A program made the position numbers and the translations under genes. The notes under the pieces are model-generated. The model was not told the origin of the DNA, did not search any database, and was given only the letters and a program-made list of their open reading frames with translations. Source: Anaeromyxobacter terrae (lineage in GTDB: Bacteria > Myxococcota > Myxococcia > Myxococcales > Anaeromyxobacteraceae). Taken from it: a stretch of DNA of 35,636 bases. Positions 6,102 to 15,256 of the stretch are shown here, in pieces. The DNA is taken from contig NZ_JALCYY010000051.1 of assembly GCF_022690685.1 (NCBI RefSeq), positions 1 through 35,636 on the forward strand. Reading direction: 5' to 3'. Position 1 is the first letter of the stretch; each line of letters starts with the position of its first letter.

Positions 6102-8564
6102 GTGACGCGCCGCCTCCTCTGCCTGCACGGCCACTTCTACCAGCCACCGCGCGAGAACCCCTGGATCGAGGCGATCGAGGTCCAGGACTCCGCGGAGCCG
6201 TTCCACGACTGGAACGAGCGGATCGCGGTGGAGTGCTACGCGCCGAACGGCGCGGCGCGCCTCAAGAACGCGGGAGACCGCATCGTCGACATCGTCAACA
6301 ACTACGTCCACCTGTCGTTCAACTTCGGGCCGACCTTGCTCGCGTGGCTCGAGCGGGAGCGGCCGGACGTGCACGCGCGCGTCGTCGAGGCGGACCAGAA
6401 GAGCGCGGACCGGCGCGGTCACGGGAACGCGCTCGCGCAGGGCTACAACCACGCGATCCTCCCGCTCGCGTCGGCGCGCGACCGGCGCACGCAGATCCGC
6501 TGGGGCATCGCCGACTTCCGCCGCCGCTTCGGCCGCCCGCCGGAGGGCTTCTGGCTGCCGGAGACCGCCGCGGACACCCCGACGCTCGAGGCGCTCGCGG
6601 AGGAGGGGATCCGCTACACCGTGCTCTCGCCCTACCAGGCGCGCCGGGTGCGGCCGCCCGGCGGCGAGTGGCTGGACGCGACCGACGCGCGGTTCGATCC
6701 CACCCGGCCTTACCGCGTGCGCGCGGGCCAGCGCGAGCTCGCCGTGTTCTTCTACGACGGGCACATCGCCCGCGATCTCGCCTTCGGCGACGCGCTCTCG
6801 TCGCCCGACGCGCTCCTCCGCCGCCTCGAGGGCGGGTTCGACCCGGCCCGCGAGCACGACGAGATCCTCACCATCGCGCTCGACGGCGAGACGCTCGGTC
6901 ACCACAAGAAGGGCGGCGACGAGGTGCTCGCGGCGGCGCTGCGCCTCCTCGGGAAGCGCGACGATCTCGAGCTCGTGAACCTGGGTCAGGCGCTCGATCG
7001 GATCGAGCCGGAGTGGGAGGCGGAGATCGCGGAGGGCTCGTCCTGGAGCTGCGCGCACGGGATCGAGCGCTGGCGCTCCGACTGCGGCTGCAGCGTGGGG
7101 GCGGAGCCCGGCTGGAACCAGGCGTGGCGCGCGCCCCTGCTCGCCGCGCTGGAGACGCTGCGCGGCGCGCTCGGGGACGTGTTCGAGCGCGAGGCGGCGG
7201 GCCTGCTCTCCGATCCGTGGGGCGCCCGGGATCGGTACGTGGAGGTCGTGCTCGACCCCGACCGACGCGACGCGGACGAGGTCCTGCGCCGCGAGGCGGG
7301 GCGGCCGCTCGGGCCGGACGAGACGGTGAAGGCGCTCCGGCTCCTCGAGATGCAGCGCCAGTCGCTGCTCATGTTCACGAGCTGCGGCTGGTTCTTCGCG
7401 GAGCTCTCCGGGCTCGAGACCGTCCAGGTCATGAAGTACGCCGCGCGCGCCATCCAGCTCGCACGGGACGCGTCGGGGGTGGACCTCGAGCCCGGGTTCG
7501 TCGAGGCGCTCGCGCGCGCGCCCTCCAACGTGCCGGCGCTCGGGGACGGGCGGCACGTGTACGAGAAGCTGGTCCGCCCGAGCGTGGCGTCGCTCGAGGG
7601 CGTGGGCGCGCATCTGGCCGTCGCGAGCTCCGTCCGCGACATGCCGGAGGAGGGGCGCCTGTTCTGCTTCCGGTACCGGCTGAACGGGGGGCGCCGGGCG
7701 CAGTCGGGGCCCGCGACGCTCGCGACGGGACGGATGCACCTCGAGAGCGTCATCACGCGCGAGTCCCTCGACGCGCTCTACTGCGTCGTCCACTTCGGCG
7801 CGGCGGACTTCCGCTGCGGGCTCGTGGCGTACCCGGGCGCGGAGGCGCACGCCGAGATCGAGCGGGTCCTGTTCGCCCGGCTCGAGCGGATCTCCTTCGC
7901 CCGCCTGCTGCGCGAGGTCGATCGCGCGTTCCCCGGCCGCGACTACACCCTGCGCGACCTGTTCCTCGACGAGCGCCGCCACGTCGCGGACGTGCTGCTC
8001 GAGGGGGCGATGCGGCGGTACGAGGACGACTACCTGCGGGTGTTCGAGGACAACCGGCGCCTCATGGAGTTCCTGCGGGAGATCGACTCGCCGGTCCCGA
8101 CGCCGCTCCGGGTCGCCGCCGACGTGACGCTCACCCGCCGCATCCTCGACGTCACCGGCCGCGCGCGCACGGGAGCGGTGGCCATCGACGAGGGGATCGC
8201 CGAGCTCCTCGCGACCGTCCAGCTCGCCAGCGCGCTGGGGGCGCACTTCGACATCGTGAAGGTTCGCCGCGAGGTCGAGGCGCTCGTGCGGTCGCGCGTC
8301 GAGACGCTCATCGCGGGTCACGGCGGCCCGGCGCGCGCGGACGAGCTCATCGCGATCCTCGAGCTCGCCCGGCGCGTCGGCCTGTGGCTCGACCTCTGGG
8401 AGCCCCAGAACCGCTTCTGGGAGTGGGCGGGCGCGCGGGGGATCACGCTCGACCGGGAGCGGACCGCCGGGCTCGCCCGGCGGCTCTGGTTCGACGAGGC
8501 GACGCTCCTCCTCCGCGCCGGGTACGCCCCGCGCCGGACCGAGGCGCCGCGCCCGCTCCGCTGA
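6102..8564 (+). CDS. Family 57 glycoside hydrolase with DUF3536 C-terminal region
   Basis: An 820-residue cytosolic protein (no signal peptide) of the GH57/COG1449 group, whose members act on alpha-glucans as amylases, branching enzymes or glucanotransferases. The N-terminal barrel has the typical HGHFYQPPRENPW opening (residues 9-21), GHGNALAQGYNHAI, EGFWLPETA and LTIALDGETLGHHKKGG. In the last, Glu263 occupies the position of the GH57 nucleophile. The remaining part is the alpha-helical DUF3536 region, ending near the WLDLWEPQNRFWEW segment. GTG at 6102 starts directly before the motif; an ATG at 6094 is in another frame and stops at once. Exact substrate is unknown; glycogen-type storage polymer is likely. 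Confidence 0.9.
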   Translation: MTRRLLCLHGHFYQPPRENPWIEAIEVQDSAEPFHDWNERIAVECYAPNGAARLKNAGDRIVDIVNNYVHLSFNFGPTLLAWLERERPDVHARVVEADQKSADRRGHGNALAQGYNHAILPLASARDRRTQIRWGIADFRRRFGRPPEGFWLPETAADTPTLEALAEEGIRYTVLSPYQARRVRPPGGEWLDATDARFDPTRPYRVRAGQRELAVFFYDGHIARDLAFGDALSSPDALLRRLEGGFDPAREHDEILTIALDGETLGHHKKGGDEVLAAALRLLGKRDDLELVNLGQALDRIEPEWEAEIAEGSSWSCAHGIERWRSDCGCSVGAEPGWNQAWRAPLLAALETLRGALGDVFEREAAGLLSDPWGARDRYVEVVLDPDRRDADEVLRREAGRPLGPDETVKALRLLEMQRQSLLMFTSCGWFFAELSGLETVQVMKYAARAIQLARDASGVDLEPGFVEALARAPSNVPALGDGRHVYEKLVRPSVASLEGVGAHLAVASSVRDMPEEGRLFCFRYRLNGGRRAQSGPATLATGRMHLESVITRESLDALYCVVHFGAADFRCGLVAYPGAEAHAEIERVLFARLERISFARLLREVDRAFPGRDYTLRDLFLDERRHVADVLLEGAMRRYEDDYLRVFEDNRRLMEFLREIDSPVPTPLRVAADVTLTRRILDVTGRARTGAVAIDEGIAELLATVQLASALGAHFDIVKVRREVEALVRSRVETLIAGHGGPARADELIAILELARRVGLWLDLWEPQNRFWEWAGARGITLDRERTAGLARRLWFDEATLLLRAGYAPRRTEAPRPLR

Positions 8565-8715
8565 CGCGGCCCGCGGCCGCCGCGCGGCTCACGCGCGACC
8601 ACATCGGTCCCGTCCGTCGCACCCCCGGCGTGCGGGGCCGCATCGCGTCCGCGTGGCGCCCGCGTGTAGAATCCGCGCCCCCGGCGGCTCCTCGCCGGCG
8701 AGCAGGGAGGCACGG

Positions 8716-9288
8716 ATGACGAAGACGGAGCGGACGGTCGCGCTTTACGTGGCGGCGAGCCTCGCGGGTGCGCTCGCGCTCGTGCTCCTCCAGGCGATCG
8801 CGGGTGGCGTGCTCTCTCGCGCGCTGGAGCTCTCCGAGGAGTCCGTCTGGCGGGGCCTCGGCGTGGCGCGGTTCGGGCTCTTCAAGCTCGGGCTCTTCTT
8901 CGCGGTGTTCGGCGTCTCGTGGTTCGTGCTCCGGGGCGAGAGCCTCGCGCGGCGCGTCGGGGCGGGGCTCGTCGCCACGGCCGTGCTCGGGTGGGTCGCG
9001 AAGGAGCTGGTCTTCGCGGATCGCGGCCTCGCGGCGCTCTACGTGCTGCTGGGGCTCGCGGCGACGTTCGCGTCCGCGTTCGAGGCCTGGCGCCGCTGGG
9101 CGGCGGCGGTGGTCCTCGGGCTCGTGGTCGCCGCGACGGCGCTCGCGTCGCAGGGCGACTCGCTCGTCGAGGGCCGGAACTTCTTCGCGGCGATCGTGGT
9201 GGGCGTGCTCTTCTGCGCGCCCGCCATCGCCTGGGTGACCGCCACGGGCGAGGCGGTCGACCGGGCCGGCAGCGCGCTCGATCGCTGA
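8716..9288 (+). CDS. Polytopic membrane protein of unknown function
   Basis: A 190-residue integral membrane protein with about six hydrophobic helices (near residues 8-32, 50-72, 78-98, 102-122, 127-143 and 155-176) and short connecting loops. No catalytic or transport motif was recognised. An AGGGAGG five bases before the ATG at 8716 makes the start secure; an upstream in-frame extension to 8653 is unsupported. It follows the GH57 gene by about 150 bp on the same strand, so co-transcription is possible but not evident. Confidence 0.75.
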   Translation: MTKTERTVALYVAASLAGALALVLLQAIAGGVLSRALELSEESVWRGLGVARFGLFKLGLFFAVFGVSWFVLRGESLARRVGAGLVATAVLGWVAKELVFADRGLAALYVLLGLAATFASAFEAWRRWAAAVVLGLVVAATALASQGDSLVEGRNFFAAIVVGVLFCAPAIAWVTATGEAVDRAGSALDR

Positions 9289-9466
9289 GCGACGCCTCGC
9301 GACTCGCGAATGACGCCTGTTCGATCGCCTTCGGCGTGTCGCGAGCGGGCACGAGAACAGGAGGGCCGGTCGCGCGGCGCGGAATCACTGGCGCGATGGC
9401 GACCCGGGTGTCCGGCATTCGCCCGAGCCTGACCCACCGTTGATTCCAGGGCCACGCGGGGCGACG

Positions 9467-10522
9467 ATGTCCGCCATGTCGACGCTCGTCGCCCTGACCG
9501 CCGTGCTCCTCGCGTCCGGCTCCGCACCTGCCGCGTCGGTCGAGCCGCCCGCCGCGCCAGCTCCCACGGCCGCGCGGGCACCGCCGGCCGTCGTCGTCCA
9601 CGGCGGCGCGGGGAGCGCGCGCGTCCGGATGGACGCGACCGGCCCGGCCGCGCAGCGGGGCCTCGAGGTGCTGCGCGGCGGCGGCTCCGCGCTCGATGCG
9701 GCGATCGCGGCGGTGGTGCGGCTCGAGGACGACTGCCGGTTCAACGCGGGCACCGGCGCGAACATCCGGATGGACGGGAAGACCGTCCAGATGGACGCGG
9801 CGGTGATGGACGGGGCGACGGGCGGCTTCGGGGCGGTCGCCGCGATCGAGCGGGTGAAGAACCCCGTGCTCGTCGCGCGCAAGGTCATGGAGACGCCGCA
9901 CCTCCTCGTCGTGGGCGACGGCGCGACGCGGTTCGCGCGCGCGATGGGCTTCCGGGACCACGACCCGATCTGCCCGGAGAGCCGCGCCCGGTACGCGCGC
10001 GTGCGGCGGATCCTGTCGGGCAAGGAGCAGGGGACGGTCCCGGCCTGGCGCCGCTACGACTGGCGCAAGGCGTGGAACTTCCCGGGGCCGATCCCGGCGG
10101 AGCTGAAGGAGGCGCTCGGGACGCCCGACACGGTCGGCGCGGTCGCCCGCGACGCGCAGGGCCGCTTCGCGGCCGCCATCAGCACCGGCGGCACGACGAT
10201 CACCTTCTACGGCCGCGTCGGCGACGTGCCCATCTACGCGGCGGGCATCTACGCCGGCCCGCACGGCGCGGTCGCGTGCACGGGCAACGGCGAGGACATC
10301 GTGAAGCGGCTCGTCGCGAGGACGGTCTACGACGACCTCGCGCGCGGGACGCCGGCGCAGGAGGCGGTGGAGCGCGCGCTCGCGGCGTTCCCGCCCGACG
10401 TGGACCTCGGGCTCGTCGCGCTGTCCGCGGACGGCGAGGGCGGCGGCTGCAACTACTCCGCGGAGCGCAAGGCGTTCGACGTCCGCTACCGCGAGAACAT
10501 GGCCTGGAGCGTGGCGCGGTGA
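9467..10522 (+). CDS. Exported type-2 asparaginase / isoaspartyl peptidase (Ntn hydrolase)
   Basis: A 351-residue plant-type L-asparaginase homologue that would cleave itself to expose an N-terminal catalytic threonine and then hydrolyse asparagine, isoaspartyl dipeptides or glycosylasparagine. PAVVVHGGAGS starts the alpha subunit; RFNAGTGANIRMDG is the family loop. The autocleavage site is PDTVGAV with Thr222, preceded by Asp as in glycosylasparaginases rather than Gly as in E. coli IaaA. STGGTTITFYGRVGDVPIYAAG follows and holds the oxyanion and substrate residues. About 45 residues before the domain form a hydrophobic leader and a Pro/Ala linker, so export to the periplasm is likely. An ATG at 9476 is an alternative start, and the ribosome binding site is weak. 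Confidence 0.87.
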   Translation: MSAMSTLVALTAVLLASGSAPAASVEPPAAPAPTAARAPPAVVVHGGAGSARVRMDATGPAAQRGLEVLRGGGSALDAAIAAVVRLEDDCRFNAGTGANIRMDGKTVQMDAAVMDGATGGFGAVAAIERVKNPVLVARKVMETPHLLVVGDGATRFARAMGFRDHDPICPESRARYARVRRILSGKEQGTVPAWRRYDWRKAWNFPGPIPAELKEALGTPDTVGAVARDAQGRFAAAISTGGTTITFYGRVGDVPIYAAGIYAGPHGAVACTGNGEDIVKRLVARTVYDDLARGTPAQEAVERALAAFPPDVDLGLVALSADGEGGGCNYSAERKAFDVRYRENMAWSVAR

Positions 10523-10614
10523 GCGCGCTCGCGCCCGCCGAGGCGTGCGCGGTCACGAAACCGTCACACGGGGCGTCGTTGCCCGCGCCGCCGCGCGGGT
10601 CTAGGCTGCGCGCC

Positions 10615-10857
10615 GTGCCGGGGGGCCGATCGAGGGGGGACGTCATCGCGACCGCGCTCGCGAGGTGGATCGGTCCGGACACGGCCCGCGCGGTGGTGCG
10701 TACGTTCTCCGACCGCGTGCTCGGCATGAGACCGGACGAGATCCGGCCCGAGGACGTCCCCCGGCTCCTCGACGCGCTCCGCCCGATGTTGCGGACGCTG
10801 CTCGGGCAGGGCCCGGCCGAGCACGTCCTGGCCGAGCTCGAGGAGGCGCTCCGGTGA
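10615..10857 (+). CDS. Hypothetical 80-residue helical protein
   Basis: A short cytosolic protein I do not recognise. It is predicted mostly helical, with the segments WIGPDTARAVVRTFSDRVLGM and PRLLDALRPMLRTLLG and an acidic C-terminal helix. Support for coding comes from G/C-biased third positions and from a GTGA overlap with the next gene (start GTG at 10854, stop TGA at 10855-10857), typical of translational coupling. The GTG at 10615 is the best available start, though its Shine-Dalgarno is weak. It probably works with the membrane protein encoded immediately downstream. Confidence 0.6.
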   Translation: MPGGRSRGDVIATALARWIGPDTARAVVRTFSDRVLGMRPDEIRPEDVPRLLDALRPMLRTLLGQGPAEHVLAELEEALR

Positions 10858-11684
10858 GCACGCGCTACGGACGGCTCGCCGCGATCCCCGTCGCAGGCGC
10901 CGCTGCGGTGGCCGCGCTGGCGGCGGTGACCGGCAGGGAGCACGAGCTCTGGTTCACGACCCAGCTCGTCGCGCAGTCGCTCGCGACCGCGGGGTGCCTC
11001 GTGGCCGCGGCGGCGTTCGAGCGGCGGGACTTCATGTTCCGCGCCTGGATCCTGTCCGCCGTGTCGTTCCTCCTGCCCGTCGTGAACAAGCTCACCACGG
11101 GCCCGCACGGCGACTGGCTCCTGGGCCCCGGGGGGCGCGCGCTCCAGGTCGGGTACATCCTCGCGGTGAACGTCGCCGCCGTGGGGAGCGCGCTCCTCTT
11201 CGTCGGCGCGTTCTTCCGCGCCGGGCTCGCGCTCACCGGCTCACGGGTGGAGGACGCGCTCGACGTCGCGGCGGTGCTCGTGGTGGGGCTCGGGCTCGGG
11301 GTCCCCACGCTCCTGCGCGACGGCGCGGACGCGCTCGTCGCGGGAGGCGCCTCGCAGGCGTTCTTCGACGCGGTCTCGGTCGCGGGCGACATCGTCTGCT
11401 TCGTGCTGGTCGCGCCGCTGTTCCGCATCGCCCGGCAGTTCCGCGGCGGCGCGCTCCAGTGGCCGTGGGGGCTGCTCGCCGCCTCCAACCTGTGCTGGCT
11501 CTTCTACGACGCGGCGGCGACCGGCGCGCGGGTCGCGCACTCGGGTGCGCTCCGCGCCGTGAGCGAGGTGGTGCTCGCGCTCGCGAGCCTCTGCGCGCTC
11601 TCGGCTGCGCTCGCCCACCGGCAGGTCGTCGCGGAGTCCCGCAGCGCGCGCACGCCGGCCGGCCCACCGAGCGTGACGCGGTAG
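10854..11684 (+). CDS. Polytopic membrane protein coupled to the 80-residue protein
   Basis: A 276-residue membrane protein with about seven hydrophobic helices (starting near residues 8, 33, 60, 98, 130, 180 and 245). There are no recognised catalytic residues; a conserved-looking NKLTTGPHGDWLLGPGG loop sits between helices three and four. It begins with GTG at 10854, overlapping the preceding stop by four bases, with GAGGAGG upstream inside the previous gene. Size and topology recall sensory or carrier membrane domains, but I cannot name the family. The hybrid histidine kinase starts 55 bp downstream on the same strand. Confidence 0.72.
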   Translation: MSTRYGRLAAIPVAGAAAVAALAAVTGREHELWFTTQLVAQSLATAGCLVAAAAFERRDFMFRAWILSAVSFLLPVVNKLTTGPHGDWLLGPGGRALQVGYILAVNVAAVGSALLFVGAFFRAGLALTGSRVEDALDVAAVLVVGLGLGVPTLLRDGADALVAGGASQAFFDAVSVAGDIVCFVLVAPLFRIARQFRGGALQWPWGLLAASNLCWLFYDAAATGARVAHSGALRAVSEVVLALASLCALSAALAHRQVVAESRSARTPAGPPSVTR

Positions 11685-11739
11685 ACGCCCCGCGGGGCGG
11701 TGTCACGGGCCTCACTTTCCTGATAGCGTCAGCCGTTCG

Positions 11740-14511
11740 ATGACGCGCCCCGTTCGCCCAGGCGTCGGAGGGGACGCGCCGCCTTCGCCGTCCGGCGGTG
11801 TCCTCGCCCGCGCCGTCGCCTTCTTCGTCGCCTACGTGCTGCTCGCAGCAGCGGGCGACGCGTTCTCCGCCTACCCGGGCGCGTTCGCGACGTACTGGCC
11901 CCCGGTCGGGCTGTACGCGGGCGCGCTGCTCCTCTTCCGCGGCCGCGAGCGGCTCGTCCTCGTCGCCGCCGCCGTGGCGGCGGAGATCGTCGCGAGCGCC
12001 GCCACCGACCGCAGCGCGACGCTCATCGCCGTCAACACAGTGGTGGACCTGCTCGACGCCGCCATCGCCGCGGCGCTCGTGTCGAGGCTCGCCGGGCCGC
12101 GGCGCTCGACGGCGAGCGTCCGCGGCGTCGCCGCGCTCGTACTGCTCGGGGCGTTCGCCGCGCCGCTCGTGCCGTCCGCGCTGGGCACGGCGAGCGCCAT
12201 GGCGCACTACGGCTGGTCGGGGACGGAGCGGTTCTTCCACGCGTGGCGGGCGTGGTGGACGGGTGACGCGCTCGGGATCCTCGTCTTCGCGCCGCTCGTC
12301 GTGTCCTGGATGCCCGGCCGGCGCCGCCCGCGCCCGCTCACCCTCTCTCGCGCGCTCGAGGCGGTCGTCGTCACCGCCGCGCTCGGAGGCTCGGCGGTGC
12401 TCGTCTTCACGGGCGGGGTCAGGCTCGAGCGGAGCTACCTCCTCCTGCCGCCGCTCGTCTGGGCGGGCTCGCGCTTCGGCGTGCGGGGCGCGTCGGCCGG
12501 GGCCGCGATCGTGTCGCTCGTCGGGGCTGCGCTCACCTCCCGGTCGCGCTACTTCGACCCGGGCTCCACGATCACGGCCGCGGACGTGCAGATCCAGCTC
12601 CTCGTGTTCATCGCCGTCGCGACCGCGCTCGTCCTCGGCGCGGCGCTCGCGGAGCGGGAGCGCACGCTCTCCGCGCTCGCCGAGAGCGAGGCGCGGTTCG
12701 AGGCGTTCCTGCGCCACACGCCGGCCGTCATCTTCATCAAGGACGCCGTGGGCCGGATCGTCACCGGGAACCCGAGCTTCGCGCGCGCGCACCGCGCCCG
12801 CCTGCCCGAGCTCCAGGGCAAGTCGGCCGCGGAGATGTTCCCGCCCGCCGTCGCGGAGCGGGTGGCGTCCGTCGACCGGACCGTCCTCGAGACGGGCGAG
12901 ATCGCCCGGGAGGAGATGGAGCTCTCCGGGCGCTCGTTCGTCACGCTCAAGTTCCGCATGCCGCGCGACGAGGAGGCGCCGCTCCTCGGCGGGGTGGCGC
13001 TCGACGTGACCGACCTCCGCCGCGCCGAGCGCGCGCTGCGCCTCGCGCAGACGGCGCTCGAGCGCGGCTACGCTCCCGTGCTCATCCTCGACCCGGGAGG
13101 CCGCGTCACCTATGCGAACGATGCGGCGCAGCGGCTGTTCGGGTGCGGCGCCGCGGAGCTCGTCGGGCGCGCGGTCTGGGACGTGGACGGCGGGTTCGTG
13201 GAGGCGGGCTGGCCGGCGCGATGGGAGGAGATCCGGACGCACGGCGCGGCGGTGCTCGACGGGATGGTTCGGCGGCCGGACGGCCGGGCCGACGCCGAGG
13301 TGGCGCTCTCGCACCTCGCCTTCGACGGCGCCGAGTACGCGATCTACACGGCCCGCGATCTCACCGACCGTCGCCGCGCCGAGGCCGCCGAGCGGCTCGC
13401 GGCGGTCGGGACGCTCGCCGCGGGGATGGCGCACGAGATCAACAACCCGCTCACCTTCGTCTCGGCGAACCTCGGCTGCGCGCGCGAGGCGCTGGGGGCC
13501 CGCGCGGGCGAGCCGGAGGTGTCGGAGGCGCTCCAGGCGCTCGAGGACGCCGCCGAGGGGACGCGCCGGATCGCGCGCATCATCCGGGACCTCGGGATCG
13601 TCTCGCGATCGCGGCGGGAGGGGCGGCGGCCGATCGACCTGCGCGACGAGATCGGGGGGGCCGCGAAGCTCGCCGAGCACGAGATCCGCCACCGCGCGCG
13701 GCTCGTGCTGCGGCTCGATCCCGTGCCGCCGGTCCTCGCGTCCGAGTTCCAGCTCGGCCAGGTGGTGCTGAACCTGCTCGTCAACGCGGCGCACGCGATC
13801 CCGGAGGGCGACGCGGCCACGAACGAGATCCGCGTGACCTCCCGCACCGGGGCGGAGGGGGAGGCGATCGTGGAGGTCTCGGACACGGGCGCCGGCATCC
13901 CGGCGGAGCTGGGGCGGCGGGTGTTCGAGCCGTTCTTCACGACGAAGCCGCCGGGCCAGGGCACCGGGCTCGGGCTCTCGGTCTGCCACGGGATCGTCTC
14001 GGGGCTCGGCGGGAGGATCGAGCTCGAGAGCGAGCCGGGGAGGGGGGCGCTGTTCCGGGTCGTCCTCCCTGCTGCCTCCGAGGCGCGGCGCCCCGAGCCG
14101 GCGACCCCGCCCGCCGGGCGGGCCGAGCGCGCGCGCATCCTCGTCGTGGACGACGAGCCGCTCATCGGGAGCACGGTCCGGCGGGTCCTCGCCGATCACG
14201 ACGTCGACAGCGTGACGGACGCGCGCGCCGCGCTCGCGCGCCTCGCGGGCGGCGAGCGCTTCGACGTGGTCCTGTGCGACCTGATGATGCCGGACCTCAC
14301 CGGCATGGATCTGTACGAGGCGCTCGCGCGCGCGGCGCCCGGCATGGCCGCGCGGATGGTGTTCATCACGGGGGGCGCGTTCACCGAGCGGGCGCGGCGG
14401 TTCCTCGAGGGGAGCGGCCTGCCGCGCATCGAGAAGCCGTTCGCGCCGGCGGCGCTCCGCGAGGCGGTGGGCGCGCTGCTCGCCCGCGAGCCGGATCGCC
14501 GGGCCGGGTGA
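11740..14511 (+). CDS. Hybrid histidine kinase: MASE1-PAS-PAS-HisKA-HATPase-REC
   Basis: A 923-residue membrane-bound sensor kinase. Residues about 20-300 form a MASE1 sensor with some eight helices and its typical TYWPPVGLYAGALLLF and WWTGDALGILVFAPLVV motifs. Two PAS domains follow (about 315-430 and 435-550). The HisKA H-box MAHEINNPL places the phospho-accepting histidine at 565. The ATPase domain shows an N box (LNLLVNAAHAI), VSDTGAGIP and GTGLGLSVCHGIV. The C-terminal receiver (about 798-915) has ILVVDDEP, the phospho-acceptor Asp847 in CDLMMPDLTG, and the conserved EKPF lysine. The start ATG at 11740 has no clear ribosome binding site. No separate response regulator or output gene is adjacent, so the downstream partner is unknown. 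The ligand cannot be deduced. Confidence 0.93.
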   Translation: MTRPVRPGVGGDAPPSPSGGVLARAVAFFVAYVLLAAAGDAFSAYPGAFATYWPPVGLYAGALLLFRGRERLVLVAAAVAAEIVASAATDRSATLIAVNTVVDLLDAAIAAALVSRLAGPRRSTASVRGVAALVLLGAFAAPLVPSALGTASAMAHYGWSGTERFFHAWRAWWTGDALGILVFAPLVVSWMPGRRRPRPLTLSRALEAVVVTAALGGSAVLVFTGGVRLERSYLLLPPLVWAGSRFGVRGASAGAAIVSLVGAALTSRSRYFDPGSTITAADVQIQLLVFIAVATALVLGAALAERERTLSALAESEARFEAFLRHTPAVIFIKDAVGRIVTGNPSFARAHRARLPELQGKSAAEMFPPAVAERVASVDRTVLETGEIAREEMELSGRSFVTLKFRMPRDEEAPLLGGVALDVTDLRRAERALRLAQTALERGYAPVLILDPGGRVTYANDAAQRLFGCGAAELVGRAVWDVDGGFVEAGWPARWEEIRTHGAAVLDGMVRRPDGRADAEVALSHLAFDGAEYAIYTARDLTDRRRAEAAERLAAVGTLAAGMAHEINNPLTFVSANLGCAREALGARAGEPEVSEALQALEDAAEGTRRIARIIRDLGIVSRSRREGRRPIDLRDEIGGAAKLAEHEIRHRARLVLRLDPVPPVLASEFQLGQVVLNLLVNAAHAIPEGDAATNEIRVTSRTGAEGEAIVEVSDTGAGIPAELGRRVFEPFFTTKPPGQGTGLGLSVCHGIVSGLGGRIELESEPGRGALFRVVLPAASEARRPEPATPPAGRAERARILVVDDEPLIGSTVRRVLADHDVDSVTDARAALARLAGGERFDVVLCDLMMPDLTGMDLYEALARAAPGMAARMVFITGGAFTERARRFLEGSGLPRIEKPFAPAALREAVGALLAREPDRRAG

Positions 14512-14575
14512 CCGCCCGGGGCGCGCCGCGAAGGGCTCGAGCCGCTCCGGGCGCGCCGGTATGGATGAGGGTGGG

Positions 14576-15253
14576 ATGGAGCCGGTCGTCACCTTTCGTG
14601 AAGTCACCCGGGAGTACCGCACGGCGGGCGGCGCCGTGCTCCGCGCGCTGCGCGGCGTGTCCGGCGAGGTGCCTGCCGGGCGCATCGTGGCGGTGACCGG
14701 CCGGAGCGGCTCCGGGAAGTCCACGCTCCTCCACCTCGCCGCCGGCATCGACGCCCCCACCTCCGGCGAGGTCGTCCTGCTCGGCCGGCCGCTCGCGGCG
14801 CTGCCGGATCGCGAGCGGACGCGCCTCCGGCGCGACCACGTCGGGCTCGTGTTCCAGTTCTTCCACCTGCTGCCCCACCTCTCGGTGGAGGACAACGTGC
14901 TCGTGCCCGCGCTCGTCGCGGGAGATCCGCTCCGGGAGGCCGCCGTCCGCGCCCGGGCCCTGCTCGAGCGCGTGGGCCTCGAGGAACGCGCCGGGGACGC
15001 CGTGCAGAAGCTCTCCGGCGGGGAGATGCAGCGGGTCGCGCTCTGCCGGGCGCTCCTGCGCCGGCCGCGCCTCCTCCTCGCGGACGAGCCGACGGGGAAC
15101 CTCGACGAGGAGAGCGGCGAGCGCGTCATGGATCTCCTGCTCGGGCTCGCCCGCGACGAGGGGAGCGCCGTGCTGTTCGTGACGCACAGCCGCGAGCTCG
15201 CCGCCCGCGCCGACGAGGCCTGGACGCTCCACTCCGGCCTCCGGGAGCCCTGA
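14576..15253 (+). CDS. ABC transporter ATP-binding protein (LolD/MacB type)
   Basis: A 225-residue cytosolic ATPase of the MacB/LolD/AttE class that powers an FtsX-type permease. Walker A is GRSGSGKST, the signature LSGGEMQR, Walker B LLLADEPTGNLD and the switch histidine lies in VTHSRE. The Q-loop region VFQFFHLLPHLSVEDNV is also typical. The ATG at 14576 has GAGG five bases upstream; an in-frame ATG at 14561 would add five residues without a ribosome binding site. The permease starts three bases after its stop, and a lipocalin-type protein follows, so the three form an operon. Confidence 0.93.
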   Translation: MEPVVTFREVTREYRTAGGAVLRALRGVSGEVPAGRIVAVTGRSGSGKSTLLHLAAGIDAPTSGEVVLLGRPLAALPDRERTRLRRDHVGLVFQFFHLLPHLSVEDNVLVPALVAGDPLREAAVRARALLERVGLEERAGDAVQKLSGGEMQRVALCRALLRRPRLLLADEPTGNLDEESGERVMDLLLGLARDEGSAVLFVTHSRELAARADEAWTLHSGLREP

Positions 15254-15256
15254 GGC

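Noticed and set aside
11233-15129. A 1298-codon open frame on the minus strand
   Set aside because: It is antisense to the hybrid kinase and ABC ATPase and has Arg-rich low-complexity content with no ribosome binding site or motif; a shadow of the real genes.
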